A DNA stretch of 64,000 nt from Cavia porcellus (lineage: Eukaryota; Chordata; Mammalia; Rodentia; Caviidae). Below, one piece after another: positions 38,183 to 50,539 of this stretch. A program made the translations under genes and the position numbers. Each line of letters opens with the position of its first letter. Positions within the stretch are counted from its first letter, which is position 1. The DNA is taken from positions 1,054,001 through 1,118,000 of the forward strand of contig NW_026947545.1 in assembly GCF_034190915.1 (NCBI RefSeq), read 5' to 3'. A model generated the notes under the pieces. That model had not been told where the DNA came from. It did not search any database and saw only the letters and a program-made list of their open reading frames with translations.

Positions 38183-40013
38183 GAAAAACATCGCGGGGTG
38201 GTGCGCATTGTATGGGTGTGTAACATTACATTCACTAGTAGGAGTGAGAAAAACATCACAGGGTGGTGCTCATTGTATGGATGTGTAACATTACATTCAC
38301 TAGTAGGAGTGAGAAAAACATCACGGGGTGGGTGAATCGGAGGGTCTGAATTAGGATAGGCAGTGAGTGGCAATGTAGGATGGAGAAAAGCACCGCGGGG
38401 TGGTCAGCATGGATAGGTCAGGGAACATGCAGTTGCAATTTAGGATAGCTTTCTGAAAAACATCGCGGGGTCGTGCGCATTGTATGGGTGTGTAACATTA
38501 CATTCACTAGTTGGAGTCAGAAAAACATCACGGGGTGGTGTGAATCGGAGGGTCTGAATTAGGGTAGGCAGTGAGTGGCAATGTAGGATGGAGAAAAGCA
38601 CCGCGGGGTGGTCAGCATGGGGAGGTCAGGGAACATGTAGTGGCAATGTAGGATAGGTTTCTGAAAAACATCGCAGGGTGATGGGCATTGTTTGGGTGTT
38701 TAACATTACATTCACTAGTAGGAGTGAGAAAAACCTCACGGGGTGGTGTGAATCGGAGGGTCTGAATTAGGATAGCCAGTGAGTGGCAATTTAGGATGGA
38801 GTAAAGCACCACGGGTTGGTCAGCATGTGGAGGTCAGGGAACATGCGATGCCAATGTTGGATAGGTTTCGGAAAAACATCGAGGGGTGGTGTGCATTTTA
38901 TGGGTGTGTAAAATTACATTCTCTCGTAAGAGTGAGAAAAACATCACGGGGTGGTGTGAATCGGAGGTAATGAATTAGGTTAGGCAGTGATTGGCAATGT
39001 AGGATGGAGAAAAGCACCACGTGGTGGTCAGAATGGGGAGGTCAGGGAACATGCAGTGGCAATGTAGGATAGGTTTCTGAAAAACATTGCGGGGTGGTGC
39101 GCATTGTATGGGTGTGTAACATTACATTCACTAGTAGGAGAGAGAAAAACATCACGGGGTGGTGCGCATTGTATGGGTGTGTAACATTACATTCACTTGT
39201 AGGAGTGAGAAAAACATCCTGGGTTGGTGTGAATCAGAGGGATTGAATTATGATAGGCAGTGATTGGAAATATAGGATGGAGAAAAGCACCGCGTGGTGG
39301 TCAGCATGGGGAGGTCAGGGAACATGCAGTGGCAATGTAGGATAGGTTTCTGAAAAACATCGCGGGGTGGTGCGCATGGTATGGGTGTTTAACATTACAT
39401 TCACTAGTAGGAGTGAGAAAAACATCACGGGGTGGTGTCAATCTGAGGGTCTGAATTAGGATAGGCAGTGAGTGGCAATGTAGGATGGAGAAAAGCACCG
39501 CGGGGTGGTCAGCATGGATAGGTCAGGGAACATGCAGTTGCAATTTAGGATAGGTTTCTGAAAAACATCGCGGGGTCGTGGGCATTGTATGGGTGTGTAA
39601 CATTACATTCACTAGTTGGAGTCAGAAAAACATCACGGGGTGGTGTGAATCGGAGGGTCTGAATTAGGGTAGGCAGTGAGTGGCAATGTAGGATGGAGAA
39701 AAGCACAGCGGGGTGGTCAGCATGGGGAGGTCAGGGAACATGCAGTGGCAATGTAGGATAGGTTTCTGAAAAACATCGCCGAGTGGTGCGCATTGTATGT
39801 GTGTGTAACATTACATTCACTAGTAGGAGTGAGAAAAACATCACGGGGTGGTGTGAATCGGAGTGTCTGAATTAGGATAGGCAGTGAATGGCAATGTAGG
39901 ATGGAGAAAAGCTCTGGGGGGTGGTCAGCATGGGGAGGTCAGGGAACATGCAGTGGCAATGTAGGATAGGTTTCTGAAAAACATCGAGGGGTGGTGCTCA
40001 TTGTATGGGTGTG

Positions 40014-43000
40014 TAACATTACATTCACTAGTAGGAGTGAGAAAAACATCACAGGGTGTTGCCCATTGTATGGGAGTGTAACATTACATTCACTAGTTGG
40101 AATCAGAAAAACATCACGGGGTGGTGTGAATCGGAGGGTCTGAATTAGGGTAGGCAGTGAGTGGCAATGTAGGATGGAGAAAAGCACCGCGGGGTTGTCA
40201 GCATGGGGAGGTCAGGGAACATGTAGTGGCAATGTAGGATAGGTTTCTGAAAAACATCGCAGGGTGGTGGGCATTGTTTGGGTGTTTAACATTACATTCA
40301 CTAGTAGGAGTGAGAAAAACCTCACGGGGTGGTGTGAATCGGAGGGTCTGAATTAGGATAGCCAGTGAGTGGCAATTTAGGATGGAGTAAAGCACCACGT
40401 CTTGGTCAGCATGTGGAGGTCAGGGAACATGCGATGCCAATGTTGGATAGGTTTCGGAAAAACATCGAGGGGTGGTGCGCATTTTATGGGTGTGTAAAAT
40501 TACATTCTCTCGTAAGAGTGAGAAAAACATCACGGGGTGGTGTGAATCGGAGTGTCTGAATTAGGATAGGCAGTGAATGGCAATGTAGGATGGAGAAAAG
40601 CACCACGTGGTGGTCAGCATGGGGAGGTCAGGGAACATGCAGTGGCAAAGTAGGATAGGTTTCTGAAAAACATCACGGGGTGGTGCGCATTGTATGGGTG
40701 TGTAACATTACATTCACTAGTAGGAGAGAGAAAAACATCATGGGGTGGTGCGTATTGTATGGGTATGTAACATTAAATTCACTAGTAGGAGTGAGAATAA
40801 CATCACGGGTGGTGTGAATCGGAGGGATTGAATTATGATAGGCAGTGATTGGCAATATAGGATGGAGAAAAGCACTGCGTGGTGGTCAGCATGTGTAGGT
40901 CAGGGAACATGCAGTGGCAATGTAGGATAGGTTTCTGAAAAACATCGCCGGGTGGTGCGCATTGTATGGGTGTGTAACATTACATTCACTAGTATGAGTG
41001 AGAAAAACATCACGGAGTGGTGTGAATCGGAGGGCCTGAATTAGGATAGGCAGTGAGTGGCAATGTAGGATGGAGAAAAGCACCACGGCATGGTCAGCAT
41101 GGGGAGGTCAGTGAACGTGCAGTGGCAATGTAGGATAGGTTTCTGAAAAACATCGCGGGGTGGTGTGCATTGTATGGGTGTGTAACATTACATTCACTAG
41201 TAGGAGTGAGAAAAACATCAAGGGTGGTGTCAATCAGAGGGTCTAAATTAGGATAGGCATTGAGTGGCAATGTAGGATGGAGAAAAGCACCGCGGGGTGG
41301 TCAGCATGTGGAGGTCAGGGAACATGCAGTGGCAATATAGGATAAGTTTCTGAAAAACATCGCCTGGTGGTGCGCATTGTATGGGTGTGTAACATTACAT
41401 AGACTAGTAGGAGTGAGAAAAACATCACGGGGTGGTGTGAATCGGAGGCTCTGAATTAGGATAGGCAGTGCGTGGCAATGTAGGATGGAGAAAAGCACCG
41501 CTGGGTGGTCAACATGGGGAGGTCAGGGAACATTCAGTGGCAATGGAGTATAGGTTTCTGAAAAACATCGCTAAGTGATGTGCATTGTATGTGTGTGTAA
41601 CATTACATTCACTAGTAGGAGTGAGAAAAACATCACGGGGTGGTGTGAATCGGAGGGTCTGAATTAGGATAGGAAGTGAGTGGCAATATAGGATGGAGAA
41701 AAGCACCGCGGCGTGGTCACCATGTGGAGGTCATGGAATATGCAGTGGCAGTGTAGGATAGGTTTCTGAAAAACATCGCGGGGTGGTGCGCATTGTATGG
41801 GTGTGTAACATTACATTCACTAGTAGGAGTGAGAAAAACTTCACGGGGTGGTGCGCATTGTATGGGTGTGTAACATTAAATTCACTAGTAGGAGTGAGAA
41901 AAACATCACGGGGTGGTGTGAATGGGTGGGATTGAATTAGGATAGGCAGTGAGTGGCAATATAGGATGGAGAAAAGCACCGCGTGGTGGTCAGCATGGGG
42001 AGGTCAGGGAACATGCCGAGGCAATGTAGGATAAGTTTCTGAAAAACATCGCTGGGTGGTGCGCATTGTATGGGTGTGTAACAGTACATTCACTATTAGG
42101 AGTGAGCAAAACATCACGGGGTGGTGTGAATTGGAGAGTCTGAATTAGGATAGGCAGTGAGTGGCAATGTAGGATGGAGTAAACACCGCGGGTTGGTCAT
42201 CATGAGGAGGTCAGGGAACATGCAGTGGCAATGTTGGATAGGTTTCTGAAAATCATCGCGGGGTGGTGCGCATTTTATGGGTGTGTAAAATTACATTCTC
42301 TCGTTGGAGTGAGAAAAACATCACGGGGTGCTGCGCATTGTATGGGTGTGTAACTTTAAATTCACTAGTAGGAGTGAGAAAAACATCACGGGGTGGTGTG
42401 AATCGAAGGGATTGAATTAGGATAGGCACTGAGTGGCAATATAGGATGGAAAAAAGCACCACGTGGTGGTCAGCATGGGGAGGTCAGGGAACATGCAGTG
42501 TCAATGTAGGATAGGTTTCTGAAAAACATCGCGGAGTGCTTCGCATTGTATGGGGGTGTAACATTACATTCACTAGTAGGAGTGAGAAAAACATCACGGG
42601 GTGGTGTGAATTGGAGGCTCTGAATTAGGATAGGCAGTGAGTGGCAATGTAGGAATGAGAAAAGCACCACGGGGTGGTCAGCATGGGGAGGTCAGGAAAC
42701 ATGCAGTGGCAATGTAGAATAGGTTTCTGAAAAACATCGCGGGGTGATGCGCATTGTATGTTTGTGTAACATTACATTCACTAGTAGGAGTGAGAAAAAG
42801 ATCGTAGGGTGGTGCGCATTGTATGGGTATGTAATATTACATTCACAAGTAGGAGTGAAAAAAACATCACGAGGTGGTGTGAATCGGAGGGTCTGAATTA
42901 GAATAGGCAGTGAGTGGCAATGTCGGATGGAGAAAAGCACCGCGGGGTGGTAAGCATGTGGAGATCAGGGAACATTCTGTGGCAATGTAGATTAGGTTTC

Positions 43001-46000
43001 TGAAAATTATCTTGGGGTGGAGCGCATTGTATGGGTGTTAAACATTACATTCACTAGTAGCAGTGAGAAAAACAAGACGGGGTGGGTGAATCCGAGGGTC
43101 TGAATTAGGATAGGCAGTGAGTGGCAATGTAGGATGGAGAAAAGCACAGCGGGGTGGTCAGCATGGGGAGGTCACGGAACATGCAGTGGCAATGTAGGAT
43201 AGGTTTCTGAAAAACATCGCGGCGTGGTGCGCATTGTATGGGTGTGTAACATTACATTCACTAGTAGGAGTGAGAAAAATATCACGGGGTGGTGTGAATC
43301 AGAGGGTCTGAATTAGGATAGGCAGTGAGTGACAATGTAGGATGGAGTAAAGCACTGCGGGTTGGTCAGCATGCGGATGTCACGGAACATGCAATGGCAA
43401 TGATGGATAGGTTTCTGAAAAACTTCGCGGGGTGGTGCACATTTTATGGGTGTGTAAAATTACATTCTCTTGTAAGAGTGAGAAAAACATACCGGGGTGG
43501 TGTGAATCGGAAGTAATGAATTAGGTTAGGCAGTGAGTGGCAATGTAGGATGGAGAAAAGCACCGCCTGGTGGTCAGCATTGGGAGGTCAGGGAACATGC
43601 AGTGGCAATGTAGGATAGGTTTCTGAAAAACATCGCGGGGTGGTGCGCACTGTATGGGTGTGTAACATTACATTCACTAGTAGGAGTGAGAAAAACATCA
43701 CGGGGTGGTGCGCATTGTATGGTTGTGTAACATTACATTCACTAGTAGGAGTGAGAAAAACATCCTGGGTTGGTGTGAATCGGAGGGATTGAATTATGAT
43801 AGGCAGTGATTGGCAATATAGGATGGAGAAAAGCACCGTGTGGTGGTCAGCATGGGGAGGGCAGGGAACATGCAGTGGCAATGTAGGATAGGTTTCTGAA
43901 AAACATCGCGGGGTGGTGCGCATTGTAAGGGTGTTTAACATTACATTCACTAGTAGGAGTGAGAAAAACATCACGGGGTTGTGTCAATCTGAGGGTCTGA
44001 ATTAGGATAGGCAGTGAGTGGCAATGTAGGATGGAGAAAAGCACCGCGGGGTGGTCAGCATGGGGAGGTCAGGGAACATTCAGTTGCAATGTAGGATAGG
44101 TTTCTGAAAAACATCGCGGGGTGGTGCGCATTGTATGGGTGTGTAACATTACATTCACTAGTTGGAGTCAGAAAAACATCACGGGGTGGTGTGAATCGGA
44201 GGGTCTGAATTAGGATAGGCAGTGAGTGGCTATGTAGGATGGAGAAAATCACCACGGGGTGGTCAGCATGGGGAGGTCAGGGAACATGCAGTGGCAATGT
44301 AGGATAGGTTTCTGAAAAACATCGCGGGGTGGTGTGCATTGTATGAGTGTGTAACATTACATTCACTAGTAGGAGTGAAAAAAACATCACGGGGTGGTGC
44401 GCATTTTATGGGTGTGTAACATTAAATTCACTAGTAGGAGTGAGAAAAACATCAAGGGGTGGTGTGAATCAGAGGGATTGAATTAGGATAGGCAGTAAGT
44501 GACAATATAGGATGGAGAAAAGCACCACCTTGTGGTCAGCATGGGGAGGTCAGGGAACATGCAGTGGCAATGTAGGATATGTTTCTGAAAAACATCGCGG
44601 GGTGGTGCGCATTGTATGGGTGTGTAACATTACATTCACTAGTAGGAGTGAGAAAAACATCACGGGGTGGTGTGAATCGAAGGGTCTGAATTAGGATAGG
44701 CCGTGAGTGGCAATGTAGGGTGGAGAAAAGCACTGCGGGGTGGTCAGCATGGGGAAGTCAGGGAATATGCAGTGGCAATGTAGGATAGGTTTCTGAAAAA
44801 CATCCCGGGGTGGTGTGCATTGTATGGGTGTGTAACATTACATTCACTAGTAGGAGTGAGAAAAACATCACGGGGTGGTGTCAATTGGAGGGTCTAAATT
44901 AGGATAGGCAGTGAGTGGGAATGTAGGATGGAGAAAAGCTCCGCGGGGTGGTCAGCATGGCGAGGTCAGGGAACATGCAGTGGCAATGTAGGATAGGTTT
45001 CTGAAAAACATCGCGGCGTGGTGCGCATTGTATGGGTGTGTAATATTACATTCACTAGTAGGGGTGAGAAAAACATCGTGGGGTGGTGCGCATTGTATGG
45101 GTGTGTAACATTACATTCACTAGTAGGAGTGAGAAAAACATCACAGGGTGGTGTGAATCGGAGGGACTGAAATAGGATAGGAAGTGAGTGGCAATGTAGG
45201 ATGGAGAAAAGCACCGCGGGGTGGTCAGCATGGGGAGGTCAGGGAACATGCAGTGGCAATGTAGGATAAGTTTCTGAAAAACTTCGCGGGGTGGTGCGCA
45301 TTGTATGGGTGTGTAACATTACATTCACTAGTAGGAGTGAGAGAAACATCACAGGGTGGTGCCCATTGTATGGGTGTGTAACATTAAATTCACTAGTAGG
45401 AGTGAGAAAAACATCACGGGGTGGTGTGAATCAGAGGGATTGAATTAGGATAGGCTGTGAGTGGCAATATAGGATGGAGAAAAGCACCGCGTGGTGGTCA
45501 GCATGGGGAGGTCAGGGAACATGCAGTGGCAATGTAAGATAGGTTTCTGAAAAACATCGCGGGGTGGTGCGCATTGTATGGGTGTGTAACATTACATTCA
45601 CTAGTAGGAGTGAGAAAAACATCACGGGGTGGTGTGAATCGGAGGGTCTGAATTAGCATAGGCAGTGAGTGGCAATGTAGGATGGAGAAAAGCACCGCGT
45701 GGTGGTCAGCATGGGGAGGTCAGGGAACATGCAGTGGCAATGTAAGTTAGGTTTCTGAAAAACATCGCGGGGTGGTGCGCATTGTATGGGTGTGTAACAT
45801 TACATTCACTAGTAGGAGTGAGAAAAACATCACAGGGTGGTGCTCATTGTATGGATGTGTAACATTACATTCACTAGTAGGAGTGAGAAAAACATCACGG
45901 GGTGGGTGAATCGGAGGGTCTGAATTAGGATAGGCAGTGAGTGGCAATGTAGGATGGAGAAAAGCACCGCGGGGTGGTCAGCATGGATAGGTCAGGGAAC

Positions 46001-47587
46001 ATGCAGTTGCAATTTAGGATAGCTTTCTGAAAAACATCGCGGGGTCGTGCGCATTGTATGGGTGTGTAACATTACATTCACTAGTTGGAGTCAGAAAAAC
46101 ATCACGGGGTGGTGTGAATCGGAGGGTCTGAATTAGGGTAGGCAGTGAGTGGCAATGTAGGATGGAGAAAAGCACCGCGGGGTGGTCAGCATGGGGAGGT
46201 CAGGGAACATGTAGTGGCAATGTAGGATAGGTTTCTGAAAAACATCGCAGGGTGATGGGCATTGTTTGGGTGTTTAACATTACATTCACTAGTAGGAGTG
46301 AGAAAAACCTCACGGGGTGGTGTGAATCGGAGGGTCTGAATTAGGATAGCCAGTGAGTGGCAATTTAGGATGGAGTAAAGCACCACGGGTTGGTCAGCAT
46401 GTGGAGGTCAGGGAACATGCGATGCCAATGTTGGATAGGTTTCGGAAAAACATCGAGGGGTGGTGTGCATTTTATGGGTGTGTAAAATTACATTCTCTCG
46501 TAAGAGTGAGAAAAACATCACGGGGTGGTGTGAATCGGAGGTAATGAATTAGGTTAGGCAGTGATTGGCAATGTAGGATGGAGAAAAGCACCACGTGGTG
46601 GTCAGAATGGGGAGGTCAGGGAACATGCAGTGGCAATGTAGGATAGGTTTCTGAAAAACATTGCGGGGTGGTGCGCATTGTATGGGTGTGTAACATTACA
46701 TTCACTAGTAGGAGAGAGAAAAACATCACGGGGTGGTGCGCATTGTATGGGTGTGTAACATTACATTCACTTGTAGGAGTGAGAAAAACATCCTGGGTTG
46801 GTGTGAATCAGAGGGATTGAATTATGATAGGCAGTGATTGGAAATATAGGATGGAGAAAAGCACCGCGTGGTGGTCAGCATGGGGAGGTCAGGGAACATG
46901 CAGTGGCAATGTAGGATAGGTTTCTGAAAAACATCGCGGGGTGGTGCGCATTGTATGGGTGTTTAACATTACATTCACTAGTAGGAGTGAGAAAAACATC
47001 ACGGGGTGGTGTCAATCTGAGGGTCTGAATTAGGATAGGCAGTGAGTGGCAATGTAGGATGGAGAAAAGCACCGCGGGGTGGTCAGCATGGATAGGTCAG
47101 GGAACATGCAGTTGCAATTTAGGATAGGTTTCTGAAAAACATCGCGGGGTCGTGGGCATTGTATGGGTGTGTAACATTACATTCACTACTTGGAGTCAGA
47201 AAAACATCACGGGGTGGTGTGAATCGGAGGGTCTGAATTAGGGTAGGCAGTGAGTGGCAATGTAGGATGGAGAAAAGCACAGCGGGGTGGTCAGCATGGG
47301 GAGGTCAGGGAACATGCAGTGGCAATGTAGGATAGGTTTCTGAAAAACATCGCCGAGTGGTGCGCATTGTATGTGTGTGTAACATTACATTCACTAGTAG
47401 GAGTGAGAAAAACATCACGGGGTGGTGTGGATCGGAGTGTCTGAATTAGGATAGGCAGTGAATGGCAATGTAGGATGGAGAAAAGCTCTGGGGGGTGGTC
47501 AGCATGGGGAGGTCAGGGAACATGCAGTGGCAATGTAGGATAGGTTTCTGAAAAACATCGAGGGGTGGTGCGCATTGTATGGGTGTG
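40014..47587. repeat. HOR block D, copy 2 (7,574 bp)
   Basis: This is a tandem copy of block D. The junction with copy 1 lies within about 40,003-40,052. To its left the text follows the GAGGGGTGGTGCTCATT monomer, and to its right it follows the CAGGGTGTTGCCCATTG monomer of about 32,478. Copy 2 ends near 47,587-47,630, where it continues as GGGGTGGTGTGAATCGG instead. Confidence 0.88.
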
Positions 47588-47925
47588 TAACATTACATTC
47601 ACTAGTAGGAGTGAGAAAAACATCACGGGGTGGTGTGAATCGGAGGGTCTGAATTAGGATAGGCCGTGAGTGGCAATGTAGGGTGGAGAAAAGCACTGCG
47701 GGGTGGTCAGCATGGGGAAGTCAGGGAACATGCAGTGGCAATGTAGGATAGGTTTCTGAAAAACATCGCGGGGTGGTGTGCATTGTATGGGTGTGTAACA
47801 TTACATTCACTAGTAGGAGTGATAAAAACATCACGGGGTGGTGTCAATTGGAGGGTCTAAATTAGGATAGGCAGTGAGTGGGAATGTAGGATGGAGAAAA
47901 GCTCCGCGGGGTGGTCAGTATGGCG
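47588..47925. repeat. Linker monomers between blocks D and E
   Basis: These monomers carry AGGCCGTGAGTGG, GCAATGTAGGGTGG and GGGGAAGTCAGGG variants. They resemble 37,130-37,380 and 44,700-44,950 inside block D, so this stretch is related to the middle of D rather than to its end. Confidence 0.7.
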
Positions 47926-49029
47926 AGGTCAGGGAACATGCAGTGGCAATGTAGGATAGGTTTCTGAAAAACATCGCGGCGTGGTGCGCATTGTATGGTT
48001 GTGTAATATTACATTCACTAGTAGGGGTGAGAAAAACATCGTGGGGTGGTGTGAATCGGAGGGACTGGAATAGGATAGGCAGTGAGTGGCAATGTAGGAT
48101 GGAGAAAAGCACCGCGGCTTGGTCAGCATGGGGAGGACTGAAAACATGCAGTGGCAATGTAGGATAGTTTTCTGAAAAACATCGCGAGGTGGTGCGCATT
48201 GTATGGGTGTGTAACATTACATTCACTAGTAGGAGTGAGAAAAACATCACGGGGTGGTGTGAATCGGAGGGTCAGAATTAGGATAGGCAGTGAGTGGCAA
48301 TGTAGGATGGAGAAAAGCACCGCGGGGTGGTCAGCATGGGGAAGTCAGGGAACATGCTGTGGCAATGTAGGATAGGCTTCAGAAAAACATCGCCGAGTGG
48401 TGCGCATTTTATGTGTGTGTAACATTACATTCACTAGTAGGAGTGAGAAAGCCATCACGGGGTGGTGTGAAGCGGAGGGTCTGAATTAGGATAGGCATTG
48501 AATGGCAATGTAGGATGGAGAAAAGCACCGTTGGGTGGTCACCATGGGGAGGTCAGGGAACATGCAGTGACAATGTAGGATAGGTTTCTGAAAAACGTCT
48601 TGGGGTGGTGCGCATTGTATGAGTGTGTAACATTACATTCACTAGTAGAAGTGAGAAAAACATCACGGGGTGGTGTGAATTAGAGGGTCAGAATTAAGGT
48701 AGGCAGTCAGTGGCAATATAGGATGGAGAAAAGCACCGCCGGGTGGTCAGCATGTGGAGGTCAGGGAATAAGCACTGGCAATGTAGGATAGGTTTCTGAA
48801 AAACATCGCGGGGTGGTGCGCATTGCATCGGTGTGTAACTTACATTCACTACTAGGAGTGAGAAAATCATCACGGGGTGATGCGCTTTGTATGGGTGTGT
48901 AACATTAAGTTCACTAGTAGGAGTGAGTAAAACATCACGGGGTGGTGTGAATCGGAGGGATTGAATTAGGATAGGCAGTGAGTGACAATATAGGATGGAG
49001 AAAAGCACCGCGTGGTGGTCAGCATGGGG
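47926..49029. repeat. HOR block E, copy 1 (1,104 bp; 4S+1L)
   Basis: Landmarks at 47,929, 48,123 and 48,694 recur at 49,033, 49,227 and 49,798 (offset 1,104). Four S and one L give 1,105 bp. Differences from copy 2 are few, for example CATGCTGTGG at 48,352 against CATGCCGTGG at 49,456. Confidence 0.88.
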
Positions 49030-50133
49030 AGGTCAGGGAACATGCAGTGGCAATGTAGGATAGGTTTCTGAAAAACATCGCGGCGTGGTGCGCATTGTAT
49101 GGTTGTGTAATATTACATTCACTAGTAGGGGTGAGAAAAACATCGTGGGGTGGTGTGAATCGGAGGGACTGGAATAGGATAGGCAGTGAGTGGCAATGTA
49201 GGATGGAGAAAAGCACCGCGGCTTGGTCAGCATGGGGAGGACTGAAAACATGCAGTGGCAATGTAGGATAGTTTTCTGAAAAACATCGCGAGGTGGTGCG
49301 CATTGTATGGGTGTGTAACATTACATTCACTAGTAGGAGTGAGAAAAACATCACGGGGTGGTGTGAATCGGAGGGTCAGAATTAGGATAGGCAGTGAGTG
49401 GCAATGTTGGATGGAGAAAAGCACCGCGGGGTGGTCAGCATGGGGAAGTCAGGGAACATGCCGTGGCAATGTAGGATAGGCTTCAGAAAAACATCGCCGA
49501 GTGGTGCGCATTTTATGTGTGTGTAACATTACATTCACTAGTAGGAGTGAGAAAGCCATCACGGGGTGGTGTGAAGCGGAGGGTCTGAATTAGGATAGGC
49601 ATTGAATGGCAATGTAGGATGGAGAAAAGCACCGTTGGGTGGTCACCATGGGGAGGTCAGGGAACATGCAGTGACAATGTAGGATAGGTTTCTGAAAAAC
49701 GTCTTGGGGTGGTGCGCATTGTATGAGTGTGTAACATTACATTCACTAGTAGAAGTGAGAAAAACATCAGGGGGTGGTGTGAATTAGAGGGTCAGAATTA
49801 AGGTAGGCAGTCAGTGGCAATATAGGATGGAGAAAAGCACCGCCGGGTGGTCAGCATGTGGAGGTCAGGGAATAAGCACTGGCAATGTAGGATAGGTTTC
49901 TGAAAAACATCGCGGGGTGGTGCGCATTGCATCGGTGTGTAACTTACATTCACTACTAGGAGTGAGAAAATCATCACGGGGTGATGCGCTTTGTATGGGT
50001 GTGTAACATTAAGTTCACTAGTAGGAGTGAGTAAAACATCACGGGGTGGTGTGAATCGGAGGGATTGAATTAGGATAGGCAGTGAGTGACAATATAGGAT
50101 GGAGAAAAGCACCGCGTGGTGGTCAGCATGGGG
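49030..50133. repeat. HOR block E, copy 2 (1,104 bp)
   Basis: This is a tandem copy of block E. The junction between copies falls within about 49,022-49,081, the end of subunit iii and the following GAAAAACATCGC box. I estimate above 99% identity from a handful of differences. The second half matches 25,801-26,189. Confidence 0.88.
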
Positions 50134-50539
50134 AGGTCAGGGAACATGCAGTGGCAATGTAGGATAGGTTTCTGAAAAACATCGCTGGGTGGTGCGCATT
50201 GTATGGGTGTGTAACAGTACATTCACTAGTAGGAGTGAGCAAAACATCATGGGGTGGTGTGAAGTGGAGGGTCTGAATTAGGATAGGCAGTGAGTGGCAA
50301 TGTAGGATGGAGTAAAGCACCGGAGGGTTGGTCAGCATGTGGAGGTCAGGGAACATGCACTGGCAATGTTGGATAGGTTTCTGAAAAACATCTCGTGGTG
50401 GTGCGCATTTTATGGGTTTGTAAAATTACATTCTCTCGTAAGAGTGAGAAAAACATCACGGGGTGGTGTGAATCGGAGATAATGAATTAGGTTAGGCAGT
50501 GAGTGGCAATGTAAGAAGGAGAAAAGCACCGCCGGGTGG
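50134..50539. repeat. Segment homologous to the start of block C
   Basis: The order of variants matches 26,190-26,560 and 31,490-31,860: GTAACAGTACATTC, GAAGTGGAGGGTCTG, GCACCGGAGGG, then CTCTCGTAAGAG with GATAATGAATTAGG. The E-to-C order seen at 25.8-26.6 kb is therefore repeated here. Confidence 0.78.

Larger units (their letters stand above)
32440..40013. repeat. HOR block D, copy 1 (7,574 bp; 22S+11L)
   Basis: Every landmark I checked from 32,624 to 39,301 recurs exactly 7,574 bp downstream (for example 33,312/40,886, 35,751/43,325, 38,612/46,186). Twenty-two S and eleven L monomers predict 7,579 bp. The copies are almost identical. I noticed roughly a dozen isolated substitutions in the stretches compared, plus two clustered patches. 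This is the longest repeat unit in the window and among the most homogeneous, so it is probably a recent duplication. Confidence 0.88.

Noticed and set aside
32440..47587. The D duplication as an assembly artefact
   Set aside because: It cannot be excluded without reads, but the copies differ by isolated substitutions and by two patches with identifiable donors, which a simple duplicated contig would not show.
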